Shown in pieces: positions 40,191-52,440 of a DNA stretch of 64,000 bases. Source of the stretch: Syngnathus acus (taxonomy: Eukaryota; Chordata; Actinopteri; Syngnathiformes; Syngnathidae). Under the pieces are notes generated by a model. The model was given only the letters and a program-made list of their open reading frames with translations. It made no database searches and had not been told where the DNA came from. Where the stretch lies: assembly GCF_901709675.1 (NCBI RefSeq), contig NC_051108.1, positions 5,924,631 through 5,988,630 on the forward strand, written 5' to 3'. Positions within the stretch are counted from its first letter, which is position 1, and the number at the start of each line of letters is the position of its first letter. Both the position numbers and the translations under genes were made by a program.

Positions 40191-40501
40191 ATTTAACTCG
40201 CTTTATTCAGACAAGTGGGTGCTGTCAAAGGCATTTCACGGCACTGTCGTAAAACGTAAGCGTGCGGCAGTGTTGCAATGGCCTTTGCTGCGACAGCACT
40301 TTGCGGCAGCAGGGAGAGCTCGAGGAGAAAGCCAGCGAATAACGTCGCCGCTTCACGAGCCCTTTTCGCCTCAATAATCCGTGGATTTACGCCTTCTTCG
40401 GCGGAGCCACACCCGCGGTGTTGTCGTATCTCCGCTTGGCGTCGTGAATGAACTTGTGTCCGACGTTTCCCAAGCGCGAATCGCCACCTTGATGCGGTGG
40501 G

Positions 40502-42328
40502 ATGGCCACAGTGCCGCCTGGGCCTAGTAGCGCACTGCCCGCATCCCCGGCTGAAAGTCCACCTTTCCCCGGGGCTGGGTGCGAAGACGGAGGGCCGTGT
40601 CGACCCGGGGAGGACCCCGCGTCGGGGAAGCCGCTCGCCGAAGCCAAGCAACCGGGCAAGAAGAAGCCGAAAAACATGCTAACTCGAGCTAGCCCGCCGG
40701 CGTTGCATCTCAAAATGCCAACCGTGGAGCAGCAGCTGCTCAACGGCTTGTCCGGTAGTCCCGTGGAGGAACCGGGGGGACACCTTGACAATACGAGACC
40801 ACCCGCGGACGACTGTGACAGCAGCGGCGATGACGGGACCCCGAACGACATGGATCACTGCCAACACGAAGGCCCCCGCTCCAAAAACGGCTGTCACTCG
40901 CCGCTGGTTAACAATAGTATGAACGGGATGCCGGCCCGGACGAGAATTCAGGCGGCGCCGCTCGCTTCCGGGAGCTCTGGGGACACGGAGCAACCCCAGC
41001 CGCCCTCGGACGAGCTTGCCCGGCTCGAGTTGGGCGCCTCGCCGCTGGAGGACACCCACGACATTTGTTATGTACGCTACGAGTCCGAGCTTCAGATGCC
41101 GTGGATCATGAGACTGATCACCAAGGACTTGTCTGAGCCTTACTCCATTTACACGTACAGGTACTTCATCCACAACTGGCCGCAGCTCTGCTTCCTGGTG
41201 AGTGTCAACCCCCTCCCCTCTAACCTCCACCACACCTCATACCTAAGTTCCATGACATTCTTTAAAACCAGCTGCACGTATTGGAAAATGTCAAGTATTT
41301 GTATCTTGTAAATGCATAACCTGTAGTGTACGTCAGTTGCATAGCATGCTTTTAAAGCGGCTGCACTAATGTCAAGTACACTGGATGTCCAATGACCTTA
41401 GTTTCCCTGAAATTCCAAAGTAGTTCCTGCTCTTTCCTTAAGGTGGTTCCTGAGTGTGTTTAATTTTGTCCTTTGTTCACTTGTAGTGCAAAAAATTAAA
41501 AGCTTGGGATTTATTTTTTTCTGCAATATGATTGTCATTGCTGAGTATTAATCTTCTGAAGCACATTCTTAAATTATCTTCTTATCATCTTTGGGATGCT
41601 TGTCATACCTCAAAATCCCCAGATTGGATCGTGAGTGACATATTTTGAGTAAAGAGTAGAATAATAGTTCTATGGTTATCATTACTAATCGTGTTGTGAT
41701 TCTTGTTTCCGTAACATGCTATAGGACCGCACACCAACTATGCAGATGTAGAAAAGATCAAACAACAAATCAGAAGTCATTAGACAGCAGGAGGGGCATC
41801 TGAGGTTTACAGTGTGATTGCGATTTGACAGGCCATGGTGGAGCAGGAGTGCGTCGGCGCCATCGTGTGTAAACTGGACATGCACAAGAAGATGTTCCGG
41901 CGCGGGTACATCGCCATGCTGGCTGTCGACTCCAAACACAGAAGGAAAAGCATCGGTGAGGAAAACAAATTGCTGTTTAGTTTGCTTTCTGATACATAAA
42001 AAGAGTCCTCAGTTCTGTTCCTAATCCAAGTCTTTCAACCCTTTTTATGTTATCAGGTACTAATCTGGTGAAGAAGGCCATCTACGCCATGGTGGAGGGC
42101 GACTGTGACGAGGTAATAACGCCCTCGAAAAATCAACCATATTTATTTATTATTGCAAAAAAAAAAATCTCTCACTGGTTTCCATCGCAGGTTGTCCTAG
42201 AGACGGAGATCACCAACAAGTCGGCGTTGAAGCTGTACGAAAACTTAGGCTTTGTGCGGGACAAGCGGCTCTTCAGATACTATCTGAACGGCGTGGACGC
42301 ACTCAGGCTCAAACTGTGGCTACGCTGA
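40502..42328 (+). CDS. naa30: N-alpha-acetyltransferase 30, NatC catalytic subunit (4 exons, 337 aa)
   Basis: Exons: 40502-41197, 41832-41955, 42057-42112, 42191-42328. NatC acetylates the N-terminal Met of proteins starting Met-Leu, Met-Ile, Met-Phe and similar, on ribosomes. The start is supported by the family motif [10 protein letters not shown]. The first about 190 residues are a disordered, Pro/Ser/Asp-rich arm, poorly conserved as in other species. The GNAT domain follows from the [10 protein letters not shown] motif (about residue 200) to the C-terminus [10 protein letters not shown]. Nearly all GNAT landmarks are present, including [27 protein letters not shown] and [13 protein letters not shown]. 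Odd point: the acetyl-CoA loop, R-x-x-G-x-G in the family, reads R269-R-K-S272-I-G274, with Ser for the first Gly. Its partners Naa35 and Naa38 are not in this window. Confidence 0.96.
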
Positions 42329-43850
42329 GTTTGAGGACGGAAGGGGCGGGGGGGGGACTGGACAAGCGATCAGCCTGCCTGCCTCATTTCACTTTTGACA
42401 CAGACACACACACACACATCCATACATGCAACAGTATGCACATTTAAATGCATAGACACATACACAGACACATGCACACACTATTCTTGCCCTCCAGGTG
42501 TTTTCCATGAAGGCCCCTTCTTTCTCCCGACATGAAAAAAAGATGGAGGAGTGCGGGGAATTGGAGGCCAGGGTCTCCGAATGACCTTGATAACGTTTTT
42601 CGACCTTCAAACTTTGGGAGTGGATGCATGGACGGAAGAAAAACAAGTAAGCGTGGGGTCTTAAAGACCCAACCCCCCCAAACTTAATGGTGGAGTTTAT
42701 TTTTGTGTTTCTTTTTTAAAAAGTTTGGGAGCGGTCATGACGCATACATACATGCGTGTGTGATTGACTGCCCACTTTGGTGTGTGAGTTTATCAGTTCC
42801 CTGTATGTCCACTTGGTGGAGCTGTTTCTGCCACACACACCTCAAAGGACTGAAGCCTGTGTCAAGACGTGTTATTTTATTGTGTGTGTGTTACGGATCA
42901 CTCCACGAGCATCAAACATCAACCTCCACTTTTTTTTCTTTTTTTTCAAGCTCCAAAAGCTTTCAAAACCCCACCCGCCGCCTCCCCCACTTCCAAATGC
43001 AATGTTCCTGAGAGTCAGTCAGTTTTGCAAATTCCAGCTAGCAGAGGGTTCGCCTTCGAGCTTGTTCGCAGTGTTCCGCATCACGCTGCTGCCGTCTTTC
43101 TGTTTTAAGTTCATCTCAATGCGAAAAACAAAAACTGAAAACCACAAGACTCTTGTTAAATGGTTGCTTTCTTCAAAAGAACAAATGTCAGATGCACTTG
43201 TTTGGAAGTTGTATGTACGTGTGTCCTATTTTGATTTCACTGTGGATTTATTTCGTTCTTGTTCAAACAACCCCGTACACACAAAAACTATTTTTTTTTA
43301 AATGTTCCGCTCGATGGAAGGAAAACGCAATTTTCCTTTTTGTAGACGACTAAAAAAAACAAAACAATTGGAACTCACAACTTAGGGCTGCATTGAAAGA
43401 AAAGAAAACAATAATATTGAATTTGTAAAATTAGCTCCAGTAAAAGAAACACTGCAATATTATAATAAAAAATCCCATATTGATTTTTTTCTGACAATGG
43501 TGCAACTTTGGAAAGCCATAACTTGCAATCTTGTCACAGTTTTGAGAAATATATGAATGCCATTTTTGTTAATTCCCCCCCATCCCCCCCTTGTCGATTT
43601 GGGGCACTTGCAATTCATCTAAATATGCAAACACACTCCTGCTGACCTGTTTTTATCACGCCGATATGCTGCCAAAAGTTACGTCAGACGAGGGCAACAA
43701 AAAAATCGTAGTGCCACTTTTTGCTCAAAAGAACCTTTTTTGAGCCCTTTTTTTTTTCAGACTGGCTGTTTACTTATGCGCTTCTAGAGGTGTTGCCATG
43801 GCGACGGGGCTAATTGAACCGTCTTCCATACGTCAATCTGGACAAATAAA
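42329..43850 (+). other. 3' untranslated region of naa30
   Basis: This contains a (CA)n run at about 42400-42416. AATAAA at 43845-43850 is the likely polyadenylation signal, with a second one at 44272-44277. No further coding exon is seen; slc35f4, which lies between NAA30 and ARMH4 in human, is absent. Confidence 0.5.
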
Positions 43851-44999
43851 GCTTGAATCAGCCGTGCGACTATTCCCTGATATGTCATAATACTGTGAAT
43901 CGAACAGTGCCGTCGTTTTTTTTTTTTTTTTTTAAGGCATAGCCTGAGTGCATCTGACTAAAGGGCTTTGTCGTCTTTATCATTTAGAAAACAAAAAAAA
44001 TGATAAGCCACTAAATTCTTTGATTTTTTTTGTCTTCACCGGCACTATCTATGGCCCACACGAAACATCCTCCGCCATACATGCTGTGTTGAAAAAGAGG
44101 CGAAAATCTATATATTTGCTGTTGTTTCTCTGCATGTTGGACTTGTTTCACCCCCCCTCTTCTTCTTCCTCGGCATCACCGCCCCCCACCCCTTTTGATT
44201 TGGATCTGAAAAATGTCTGCGAGCCTTTATTTAATGTGGAGAAGAGCGAAAACAAACAAAAAAGAACACAGAAATAAATTATTTGATTTTTTTAATGCTG
44301 TACATCTGACTGGTCTAAGTTATTTTTCAACTTGAGTTGCACAATGTTTTTTTTTTTTTTTAATTCTTTTATTTTGAGAAAACACAAAAGACAAAACGTC
44401 TTTTAATAACCCAAAACAGTATTATTGCATTAACACCTGTGTTTCAACATTGAACATATAAAAAATACAATCAAATAAGACCATAAAGTTAGCTCAAGAA
44501 GTGAATCTCATTAGATTCAATTGTCTCAAGACGTCTCCCGAATTAAGTCACTGAATTGACTTTTTTAAAAATCACAAATGCTGACCTTTACTGACAAAAA
44601 AGTCCTGATAACCAACAATAACACCAGACAACTGCTTATTCATTGCTTTGTGTTTTAAGTTACATTTGAAACATTTAGTCCATACGCAGATGCAAACAAT
44701 AAATGAAAAGCTGTGAATGAGAAATTGTTAGCTACCACGCTAGCCCTGTTAGCAAAGTAAATGTGACATGTAACACATTTATATTGACACTAACATGTAC
44801 AAGCACTATACTGTATTTGTGTTGTGTACCTTTTCAATTATTCCCTTTTTTGTTTTTTTTTGTGAAATAGGTGTCACATGACCACACAGCCATTTTGAAA
44901 CATGGAATTAAGTTCCCACGTGAGATTGTCCAGGAGCTGTCTGAGGCGGTATATAGATACCGCTGTCATGGCAACATTGATTGGGTCAGTCTTTTTGGA
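43851..44999. other. Intergenic/3' region of the convergent pair naa30 and armh4
   Basis: AT-rich sequence with long T runs (43918-43934, 44347-44361). TTTATT at 44368-44373 is a minus-strand AATAAA, a candidate end for armh4, about 630 bases after its stop. Confidence 0.4.
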
Positions 45000-47678
45000 T
45001 CAGAACTCATCCTCTGAACTGTCGGCCAACAGCATGGCCTGATCTTGCTGGCCGATGCACGTCTCGCCTGGTTGCTACACGTAACAGAATTCATAGGATA
45101 TGACTAAACTGGAGGTTTTTGCATAATCCTGTTAAACAAGCAACCACTAGCATAACATTTTGGGCGGAGCTAATATTTGCATACTGACCTCCGCAGGCCG
45201 GACCTTCCTCCGCTGGCGTTTAAAGCTGTTCCGCCGACTCCGCTGAATCCTCCTCATGCTGTAGAGGGCGCCAACAAGCAGAAGGGCCCCCACCATGCCA
45301 ATGGCCACCGGGGCCAACATGCCGGAAACGTAGCCTGCCTGTAGTGTGGGCGGAGACAAAATAGGTTGCAAAAACAGATGGTGACGGACGAGGTCGGTTA
45401 GTCTCACCTTTTCTTGGATCAGTGCCACCCAGCTACGCACTGCAAGCAAGAGTCAACTTTAATCATGTGTTTAAAGATCAACAATTCCACTTTCATTTTA
45501 CATTTCCCCAAAAATAAATCACCCCCCCCTCAAGTGTGGTTTTTGTTTCATACTCAGGCCCTGATTGCGTTGCACCCAAACAGGAGGTGGGGGGATGAGG
45601 CTGTACGTAGGCTGAGTCCGGGACGTCTCAGTCGGGTCCTCTTGGCTCTCCTCGTCCTCCAGCGATTCCTCAGAATTCTCCTCGTCCGGATCGTCTGAAA
45701 CGCAAGCAAGTTGAGTCACTTTGAAATACTGTTAAAAATTTGCTGCGTTTGCCATTCACCCTCAGAGTCCGTCTCCTCTAAACCCGATTGGGGAAAGGGC
45801 ACAGGTGGATTGGTTGCCGCGGTAACCGGGGTGGAATCTTGCGCAGTGTCGGTGAGTTCTGACGTCGGCACAGTGCCTAAACATAAGAAGCGGGGGAGTG
45901 TGGATGAAAATCTGGGATGCTTAATACACAGACGTGGTTTATTAGCATACAAAGTGCTGTACATAAAGTAAAAATCAGATATAAAAACAAAGACAGTAAT
46001 TCAAAACCATCACAAATCCATACTGGAAAATAAACAGGAAGTCAGACGTTTTGCTTTGAAGCAGCCATTTTGGAAGCTTTTTTTTTTCTATTATTTGACC
46101 TGACCTGATTGGCTGCTGACATTCAGAAGCTGGACCTCAGTCGTCATCAGGGGCATTGTGCGTAGAGGCTTGTCTGTCTCCGTGGTGACCGCTCGCTCCG
46201 AGTCTTCCTCTGGCAGCGGCGTGACTGCGGTTGCCATGACGACAGCTGGAAGCTGAGCCACGGATTCCTCCATAGGCTCAAAGATGAGCGGCAGGGACTC
46301 GGACGACATGGTTCCCTCTGTGGTGTCGTCCTGGGAAGGCGGCGCCGCCGTGTTTGCTATTAGAAACAATGTCCAAAAATATTTTGTAATAATATTAGAG
46401 GCATATTTAGTATTGTTTCTTTTTCTAGCGCTATACATATCCAATGTATTATTATTATCAATATTGTAAGTGACTCATTAAGATACTGTAATATAAAACT
46501 TAATTCTCATAAGACTACAACTTTAATCTAGTTGTGTAATTTTTGGGGGTACATTTTGGCCTTAATAAATTTTGGGGTATAATCGAGTGATAGCACTGTA
46601 ACCCCAAAATACGGCAACCAAGAACAAGCCTAGGAGCACACACACAAAAAAGGTGTGTGACATGTCGAGTAATGTCCTTTGATGGCGTCTGCCTTACTCC
46701 CTGCCTTCCCCATCGTTCCACTTTGAACAGCGTCGGGGACCCGCGGCGCTCTAATTAACTTCTATTCCTGTCTGGAGTTTGTCCCCCCCCCTCACCACAT
46801 AGCGATATGCAGGCAGGGAGTGTTAAACAGCCTCGTCTGTAAAGAGGTCACAAAGTACAAAAACATTGTTATTGTAATTAAGTTATTTTTTTGTCTTTAG
46901 GTTTCTGTACTTGTGAATTCATTTTTCTAACCACTTTTTGCTTCTACTCCCTACTAGGACTGAATGATTTTGAAAGTGAGAGTGAAAGTGTCTAATGGAA
47001 GATACAAAATCTCAAAATGGAATTCCATTCAAGCATTTTCAGGCTGTAAAATACAAGGTTTGCAGTGTGATCAAGAGAACACACTGACCTCAACCCAGAG
47101 CAGTTTAAAAAGCCTTCACAAAATGCTCCAGACTGTCATACAAAAATAAAAATTGTCATCCATTGTATAACAAAGGTAAACTAACCTCCGCTGGGTCTGG
47201 GAGCCTCTGTCCACAGACCCTCCATGCCGTCTTCTTTGGGCATGGTGTCTTCACTCATGTCGGGTAAGAAGGGTTCCGGTGGTGTGGGTAGTATAGGACC
47301 TTCACGTTCCCACATTGATGACGGCGTGGTGGTCCGTGTGAGAACAGAGACTGGTGTGAGGAGGGGACTGGATGGATTTGGAACCCTAGTGGAGAAAGAC
47401 CACCTTGTGTCTTCATGCAGTCTAATGGCTGTTGTGTCTCTCTGTGTCCTTTCCAGGACAGCTTTGTGGATGTTCTCTCTGTCAAGCATCCTCCAGAACT
47501 TCAGCGCTTTGGGCTTGGATTCTGCATCAAGACTTTGCCCGTTTGGCATCACCATCCTCAAAGATCTCCATCTGACTGAACCTGCAGCTTCCTTCCGGAG
47601 ATCCTGGACTGCATTTCCACACACGCATAGGCAAACTCCGGCCAGGAGGAGGCGATGAAGCGGGTCAGTCGGCAACAT
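45000..47678 (-). CDS. armh4: ARMH4-like single-pass membrane protein (7 coding exons, 410 aa)
   Basis: Minus-strand coding exons: 47186-47678, 46105-46356, 45760-45876, 45554-45694, 45408-45439, 45189-45338, 45000-45047; phases join to 410 residues. ARMH4 (C14orf37) is a poorly characterised type I membrane protein, reported in mammals to dampen cytokine/mTOR signalling. Seen here: a signal peptide after MLPTDPLHR (chosen start; an upstream Met is less likely because of an intron acceptor), an acidic Thr/Ser/Pro-rich, mucin-like ectodomain, then RSWVALIQEK, one membrane helix (AGYVSGMLAPVAIG to YSM), a basic stop-transfer stretch, and the conserved tail MLLADSSEDEF. Human is about 774 residues; the difference is in the disordered ectodomain. 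The last exon was placed by homology to this tail and its acceptor is weak. A non-coding first exon probably ends at 48159 (donor GTAAAT). Confidence 0.88.
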
Positions 47679-47756
47679 CTTCTGTCTGCGCATGAAAAAG
47701 CACACAGTCATGAATCTAGACCTGAAAAAAAAACACACATTCCCGATCCAGTCTAT

Positions 47757-47821
47757 CAGGGATTCCCAATCTGTGGTACGAGAACCACTGGCGGTTCGCT
47801 AGCTCCCTCTAGTGGTAAGCA
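47757..47821. repeat. hAT-derived repeat fragment
   Basis: CAGGGATTCCCAATCTGTGG followed by a GAACCACTGGCGG and CTCCCTCTAGTGG stretch resembles common fish hAT miniature elements. It lies in the 5' intron of armh4. The CTCF-like CCACTAGAGGGAGC at 47802-47815 (minus strand) is part of it. Confidence 0.5.
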
Positions 47822-48158
47822 AAACACTACAACAACACTTAAAACAGCCGCATAAAAATATCACATTCTCCCCTTTTGCAATGTTACAGTTTTTAAATTG
47901 CAACAACATGCTGTGTCATGGTTATCAAATCCGAGCTGAGTCACTGTAATCTTTGGCAAATACAAATGCTCAAAACATGTCAACAACCAAAAAAAAGACC
48001 CTTTTCTCTCGCTGACGGCTCCGCGTATGCAGAGTAAACAACTCCACACTGCGTGCGTTATGGAACCACTCCAATCGCATGACACACGTTAAATATAAAT
48101 CCATGCATGTTTTGGGGTATTCGGAGCATTAAAATGACCAAAATGCGAGTGCATTTAC

Positions 48159-48295
48159 CTTGCAGAGTGCATGATGGACCGAAGATGATGGGTTCGTGTG
48201 CGATAGCGAGAGAGCGAGAGAGAGAGAGAGAGAGAGGAGGTGCAGTGTTGTTCCTATTCCAGCTTCTCCTCAAGTGCGCTCCATCACTGAGTGAC
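48159..48295 (-). other. armh4: Likely non-coding first exon of armh4
   Basis: The minus strand has an AAG/GTAAATG donor at 48159/48158. The first coding exon is preceded by a TGCGCAG acceptor just before ATG at 47678. A (GA)n/(CT)n microsatellite lies inside at 48206-48238. The 5' end is a guess. Confidence 0.4.
48206..48238. repeat. (GA)n microsatellite
   Basis: GA repeat of about 15 units with two CG interruptions, in the probable armh4 5' exon. Confidence 0.9.
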
Positions 48296-48629
48296 ACCGT
48301 AAATTAGCCCCCTAATGATGAAAACTGTGATTAATTCTCCCAAATGCCGATTTGTGCTAAAAAAAAAACGACAACTATCTGTTAACAGTGTTGTATAATA
48401 ATTGTATTAGTACGTATTCATTTTAACAGTATGCATTTGCGCTCAATTCACCCTCCAGTCCGGTAGGTGGCGGTACTCTATTGATAAGGTGGTTTGCCAG
48501 CTTCCAATAGAGAAACAGATAAAGTGCGAAGAAGTAAAAAAAAAAGAAAAAACATCGATCATTGGAATGATGCGTAAATAGAGCGGCGACGCCAATTGAA
48601 GCAACTGTATTGATATTGAAAAAGTTAAA
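48296..48629. promoter_or_regulatory. Bidirectional promoter interval of armh4 and actr10
   Basis: The two genes are head-to-head, as in human 14q23, with only about 330 bases between the probable armh4 first exon and the actr10 start. A CTCF-like core, CCGGTAGGTGGCGG, lies at 48460-48473 (13 of 14 consensus positions). No TATA box is evident. Confidence 0.5.
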
Positions 48630-51502
48630 ATGCCGTTATTTGATGGTCTAGGCAGTGGAGCAGAAAAAACCGCCATCGTCATCGATCTGGGAGCGGCGTA
48701 CACAAAGTGAGTGTTTAATCGTTAGCATTTGGCTAGCTAACTACCTGCTATGTCGAACACATCATTATCTTTACTTATGACTGTATAAAGCAGTCACGAC
48801 AATAAATATTGCTAAGAAGTCATTAATAACCTGTTAGTGGCGCTAATCAGATAAGATGCCGTGATTTCGTTTTGATAGTTCTTCATGTACGTGCTTTGTT
48901 CAATTCTGTATTTTATTTATAGCCTGTCATTGCAGTTTTATGCCAGTGAATTTATTTTTTAAATGTTGGTGCAAAGTGATTTAAGACCTGACGCAGATGT
49001 TTCAAATCGGATTACTTTAAATTGGTCTAGTCCCACCAAGACCATTTTCTTATTTGAATATATTTTAAGAGGTTTATGCAAGCACTCAGTTATCTAACTG
49101 CTGTCTATAATCCAAAAGGTTAACTTTTATTATTACCACTACTGTCTTATTGAAAATATTTTAGTCACTATTAGTTGGTTAAGCAATGTTGACTTAAATC
49201 AACGATGTCAACCCTCACTTGAGGCAAATCACATGAAGCAGATGACAAATAAAGACATCTTTGTCCCACAACTTTAACTGGCTGCTTGTTTGTTGTGCAT
49301 CATTATGCCAGTGACCTCATTTTGTGTTCTTTTCCTTTTTTTTTTCTTCACTTCCAGATGTGGCTTTGCAGGGGAAACGGGGCCCAGGTTCATCATTCCG
49401 AGCGAGATCCGCAAGCCGGGACAGCAGCAGGTTAGACACAGATTTGCTTCCATTTATCCCTCTTGTATAGTGTTTGATGCTTGGATAAACAATTATCTTC
49501 ACACTCATCTGAGTGAATAGTATGTCACATTGTTTCCATTTCAGGCAACCAAAGTGGTTCAGTACAACATCAACACAGAAGAGCTCTATGTCATCCTAAA
49601 AGAGTTTATCCACACACTGTACTTCAGGTAATGTACCATGTGATTTTTTTTTTTAAAGAAAACAAGTTGAACTTTCTTTGTAAATGTTTCCTATCATCAG
49701 ACATCTACTGGTGAACCCTCGCGACAGAAGGGTGGTCATTATCGAGTCCATCCTCTGCCCGTCTCACTTCAGGGAGACGCTCACCAAAGTTTTCTTCAAA
49801 CAGTTTGAGGTACAGCTTGATTGAAAATAGTTGGTGCGGCACACCGTATAAATTGCCTTTACTCAACCTTTAATGTTTTTATCTTTTTTGCCAGGTGCCA
49901 TCCGTGCTGTTTGCACCAAGTCACCTCATGGCCACCATGACATTAGGCAGCAACTCGGCCCTGGTGATGGACTGCGGCTACACTGAGACCCTTGTGGTGC
50001 CTGTATCCTATCATTTAAACCAGAGATAGAGTTTATTTTTAAACACATAATTCCAGGGTTTGGGACTTAACGCCACCATCAGGTGTATGAGTGCACTCTG
50101 ATCCTGCCCGCTTGGGAGGCTTTGCCTTTGGGTGGAAAAGCCATCCACACGTACGTAGCTTTTATCATCTCCATCATAGACACAAACATTTAGAATATAG
50201 TTGCGGCATACGTGTGCATTTATTTTTAGAGAATTAGATGGACTTCTTGTGGAGCAGTGCACCGTGGATACGGACACCACCACCGGGCAAAGTGTGCCCT
50301 CCATCATTGGTATTAAGTTTTAGTAGACAATTTCACAACAGGATCCAGCATTTATCCCACTGTCCTTCCCCTTCCTAGGCACCATTCCGGAAGAGACCGT
50401 GGAAGACATTAAAGGTGGGTCACATCAAACATCTCTAATTCCCCGCCTCGCAAATGCAGTTTTCTTATCCAGCAGTATTGTTTCACGCAGTCAGGACGTG
50501 TTTTGTCAGCGACCTGCAGAGAGGCCTCAAGCTCCAGGCCGCCAAGTTCAACATGGAAGGTTCGGCTGAGGTGAGGATGATGTGAGAACACGTCAACGAC
50601 ACATCTGATTAACTGTGCCTTCGGTTTATCTTTTTCTTATCTGGGTGTTTGTAGCGTCCGGATCCGCCTCCAGATGTCGACTATCCACTGGATGGCGAGA
50701 AAATCCTGCATATTAAAGGATCCATCAGGTGAAAACATATCGACACGTGCGCTAACTTTGCCACCTGGGGAAGCTCACTCCATTTAGTTTCCATCAGTCT
50801 GTGGTCTAGCTAAATATACAATGGTAATCTTTACACAGAGGTGAAGCTGTGTCAACATGCTAAGTTTTTCTAACCTGGGGAACTTCACTCCACCCACTTT
50901 GTTTGCAGGGACTCACTGATGGAGATTATGTTTGAGCAGGACAATGAGGAGAAGAGCGTAGCTTCACTCGTACTTGACGCCCTGGTTAAGGTACGCTGAG
51001 ATATTAGCCAAATTGCATCTGAGCTTCAACAACCTCTTGCATTTTATTAGTGCCCAATCGACACACGCAAAGTGCTGTCGGAGAACCTGGTGGTGATCGG
51101 CGGCACGGCCATGCTGCCGGGCTTCCAGCACCGGCTGCTAGCTGAGATTCGCCTGCTGGTGGAGAAGCCCAAGTACCGTGACGTGCTGGCCAGCAAGAAC
51201 TTCCGCATGCACTCGCCGCCTGCCAAGCCCAACTGCACCGCCTGGCTCGGAGGTGGGAAATGCTCCATCTGGACTTTAAAAAGAAGAAAGCTCATTTTAA
51301 TCTTGGGTCATTTCCACTAGGTGCCATCTTTGGTGCGCTGCAGGACATTCTGGGCAGCAGGTCGGTGTCCCGTGATTACTACAACCAGACGGGCCGCATC
51401 CCAGACTGGTGCTACCTGAGCACGCCGCTGCCCGAGTCGCTGTACGAAGCCGGCAAGACGCCGCCTCCGCTCATGAAGCGAGCCTTCTCCACAGAGAAGT
51501 AG
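48630..51502 (+). CDS. actr10: Actin-related protein 10 (Arp11), dynactin pointed-end subunit (13 exons, 417 aa)
   Basis: Exons: 48630-48706, 49358-49430, 49545-49627, 49701-49809, 49895-50002, 50083-50150, 50230-50309, 50379-50414, 50491-50570, 50655-50728, 50909-50990, 51051-51252, 51321-51502. They join to 417 residues, exactly the human length. Arp11 caps the pointed end of the dynactin Arp1 filament with p62, p25 and p27 and helps dynein bind cargo and membranes. Family landmarks: the actin-fold start [71 protein letters not shown] and the end RIPDWCYLS to MKRAFSTEK. The donor of exon 5 (GTATCC) is non-ideal but required by the frame. AATAAA at 51922-51927 probably ends the transcript. 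Confidence 0.97.
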
Positions 51503-51763
51503 AACACGTACTATGTTGCTAAAACATTATCATCCTGTGTAGAACAGCAGCCTCACAATGCTCTTGTGTTAGTGTGCACGTCCGCTTCATATTTGAGTTC
51601 CCGCAAAATGACAGTGTTCAAACAAGCATGAGGTTGAAAGAAGGTTATGTTTATTTATTTCTGGCACGGGGGCTGTCTATCAATGTGGTCAGATAAAGGC
51701 CCTCCTGCACATACATACATTTTTGTTCTCAGCCATTCCAGCTAACTTCCAGGGCTAAAATTA

Positions 51764-51855
51764 CAGGGGTGGGCAAAATATGGCCCGTGGACCATATTGT
51801 CTTAAAGTTGGCTATTTTATTGTCCCTTGAATCACAAATGGTTGCCCACCCCTTG
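51764..51855. mobile_element. Very short hAT-like MITE
   Basis: Ends are inverted: CAGGGGTGGGCAAA at the left and GTTGCCCACCCCTTG at the right, 92 bases in total. No clean 8-base target duplication is visible, so it is old or deleted inside. It lies in the actr10 3' region. Confidence 0.65.
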
Positions 51856-51927
51856 AACTAACCCAGTATTGAATTGAGCCTATTATGGTAGGAAAATGTT
51901 AGTGCCACCAAATCAAACTCCAATAAA

Positions 51928-52440
51928 TCAGCGCTTTCAACCTTTCAAGTCAAGTTGTATTTCTGTTTGTATAAGTGCAATGTTTTGGAAGCCTTGAAAC
52001 ACAGCAAAAATACCAACAGACCAAAGGACAGCGGTGCCTTCATTCATTTTATTATGATGACAGCAGAGTGTTTAGAAAAATTGTCACTGCAAAAAAAATA
52101 ATGTGATATAGCAAAATATATACAAATGTAAATGCATACATCAAAATATTAACATGGACAAATTATATTGAAATGTAGTAGTGGTATAATAAGGGCATAC
52201 ACTGCTATCTAAAATAAATGTGCACGTTGCACAGAATTTATTTGATTTTATTGTGGCTTTTACCCACATTGTATGTTAATTATTGACTTTCACTTTGTGT
52301 TACTGCCGCAATTCGAGCATGTGAGGACTTTTTGTTCCCAACCAGCAAGCAGGCTAGTGTTTTATGACGCCACCCACTCCAGAGAATACGAGTTCAGGTT
52401 AGTTGCGGGATAAGCAGGGCTATTATATAATACGCGACAT
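51928..52440. other. Intergenic, AT-rich
   Basis: No gene, RNA or repeat is recognised between the actr10 polyadenylation signal and the cipc promoter area. Confidence 0.45.

Noticed and set aside
40193-40851. Minus-strand frames of about 150 codons over the start of naa30
   Set aside because: Shadow of GC-rich naa30 exon 1; the plus-strand frame carries the known N-terminus and joins the GNAT exons.
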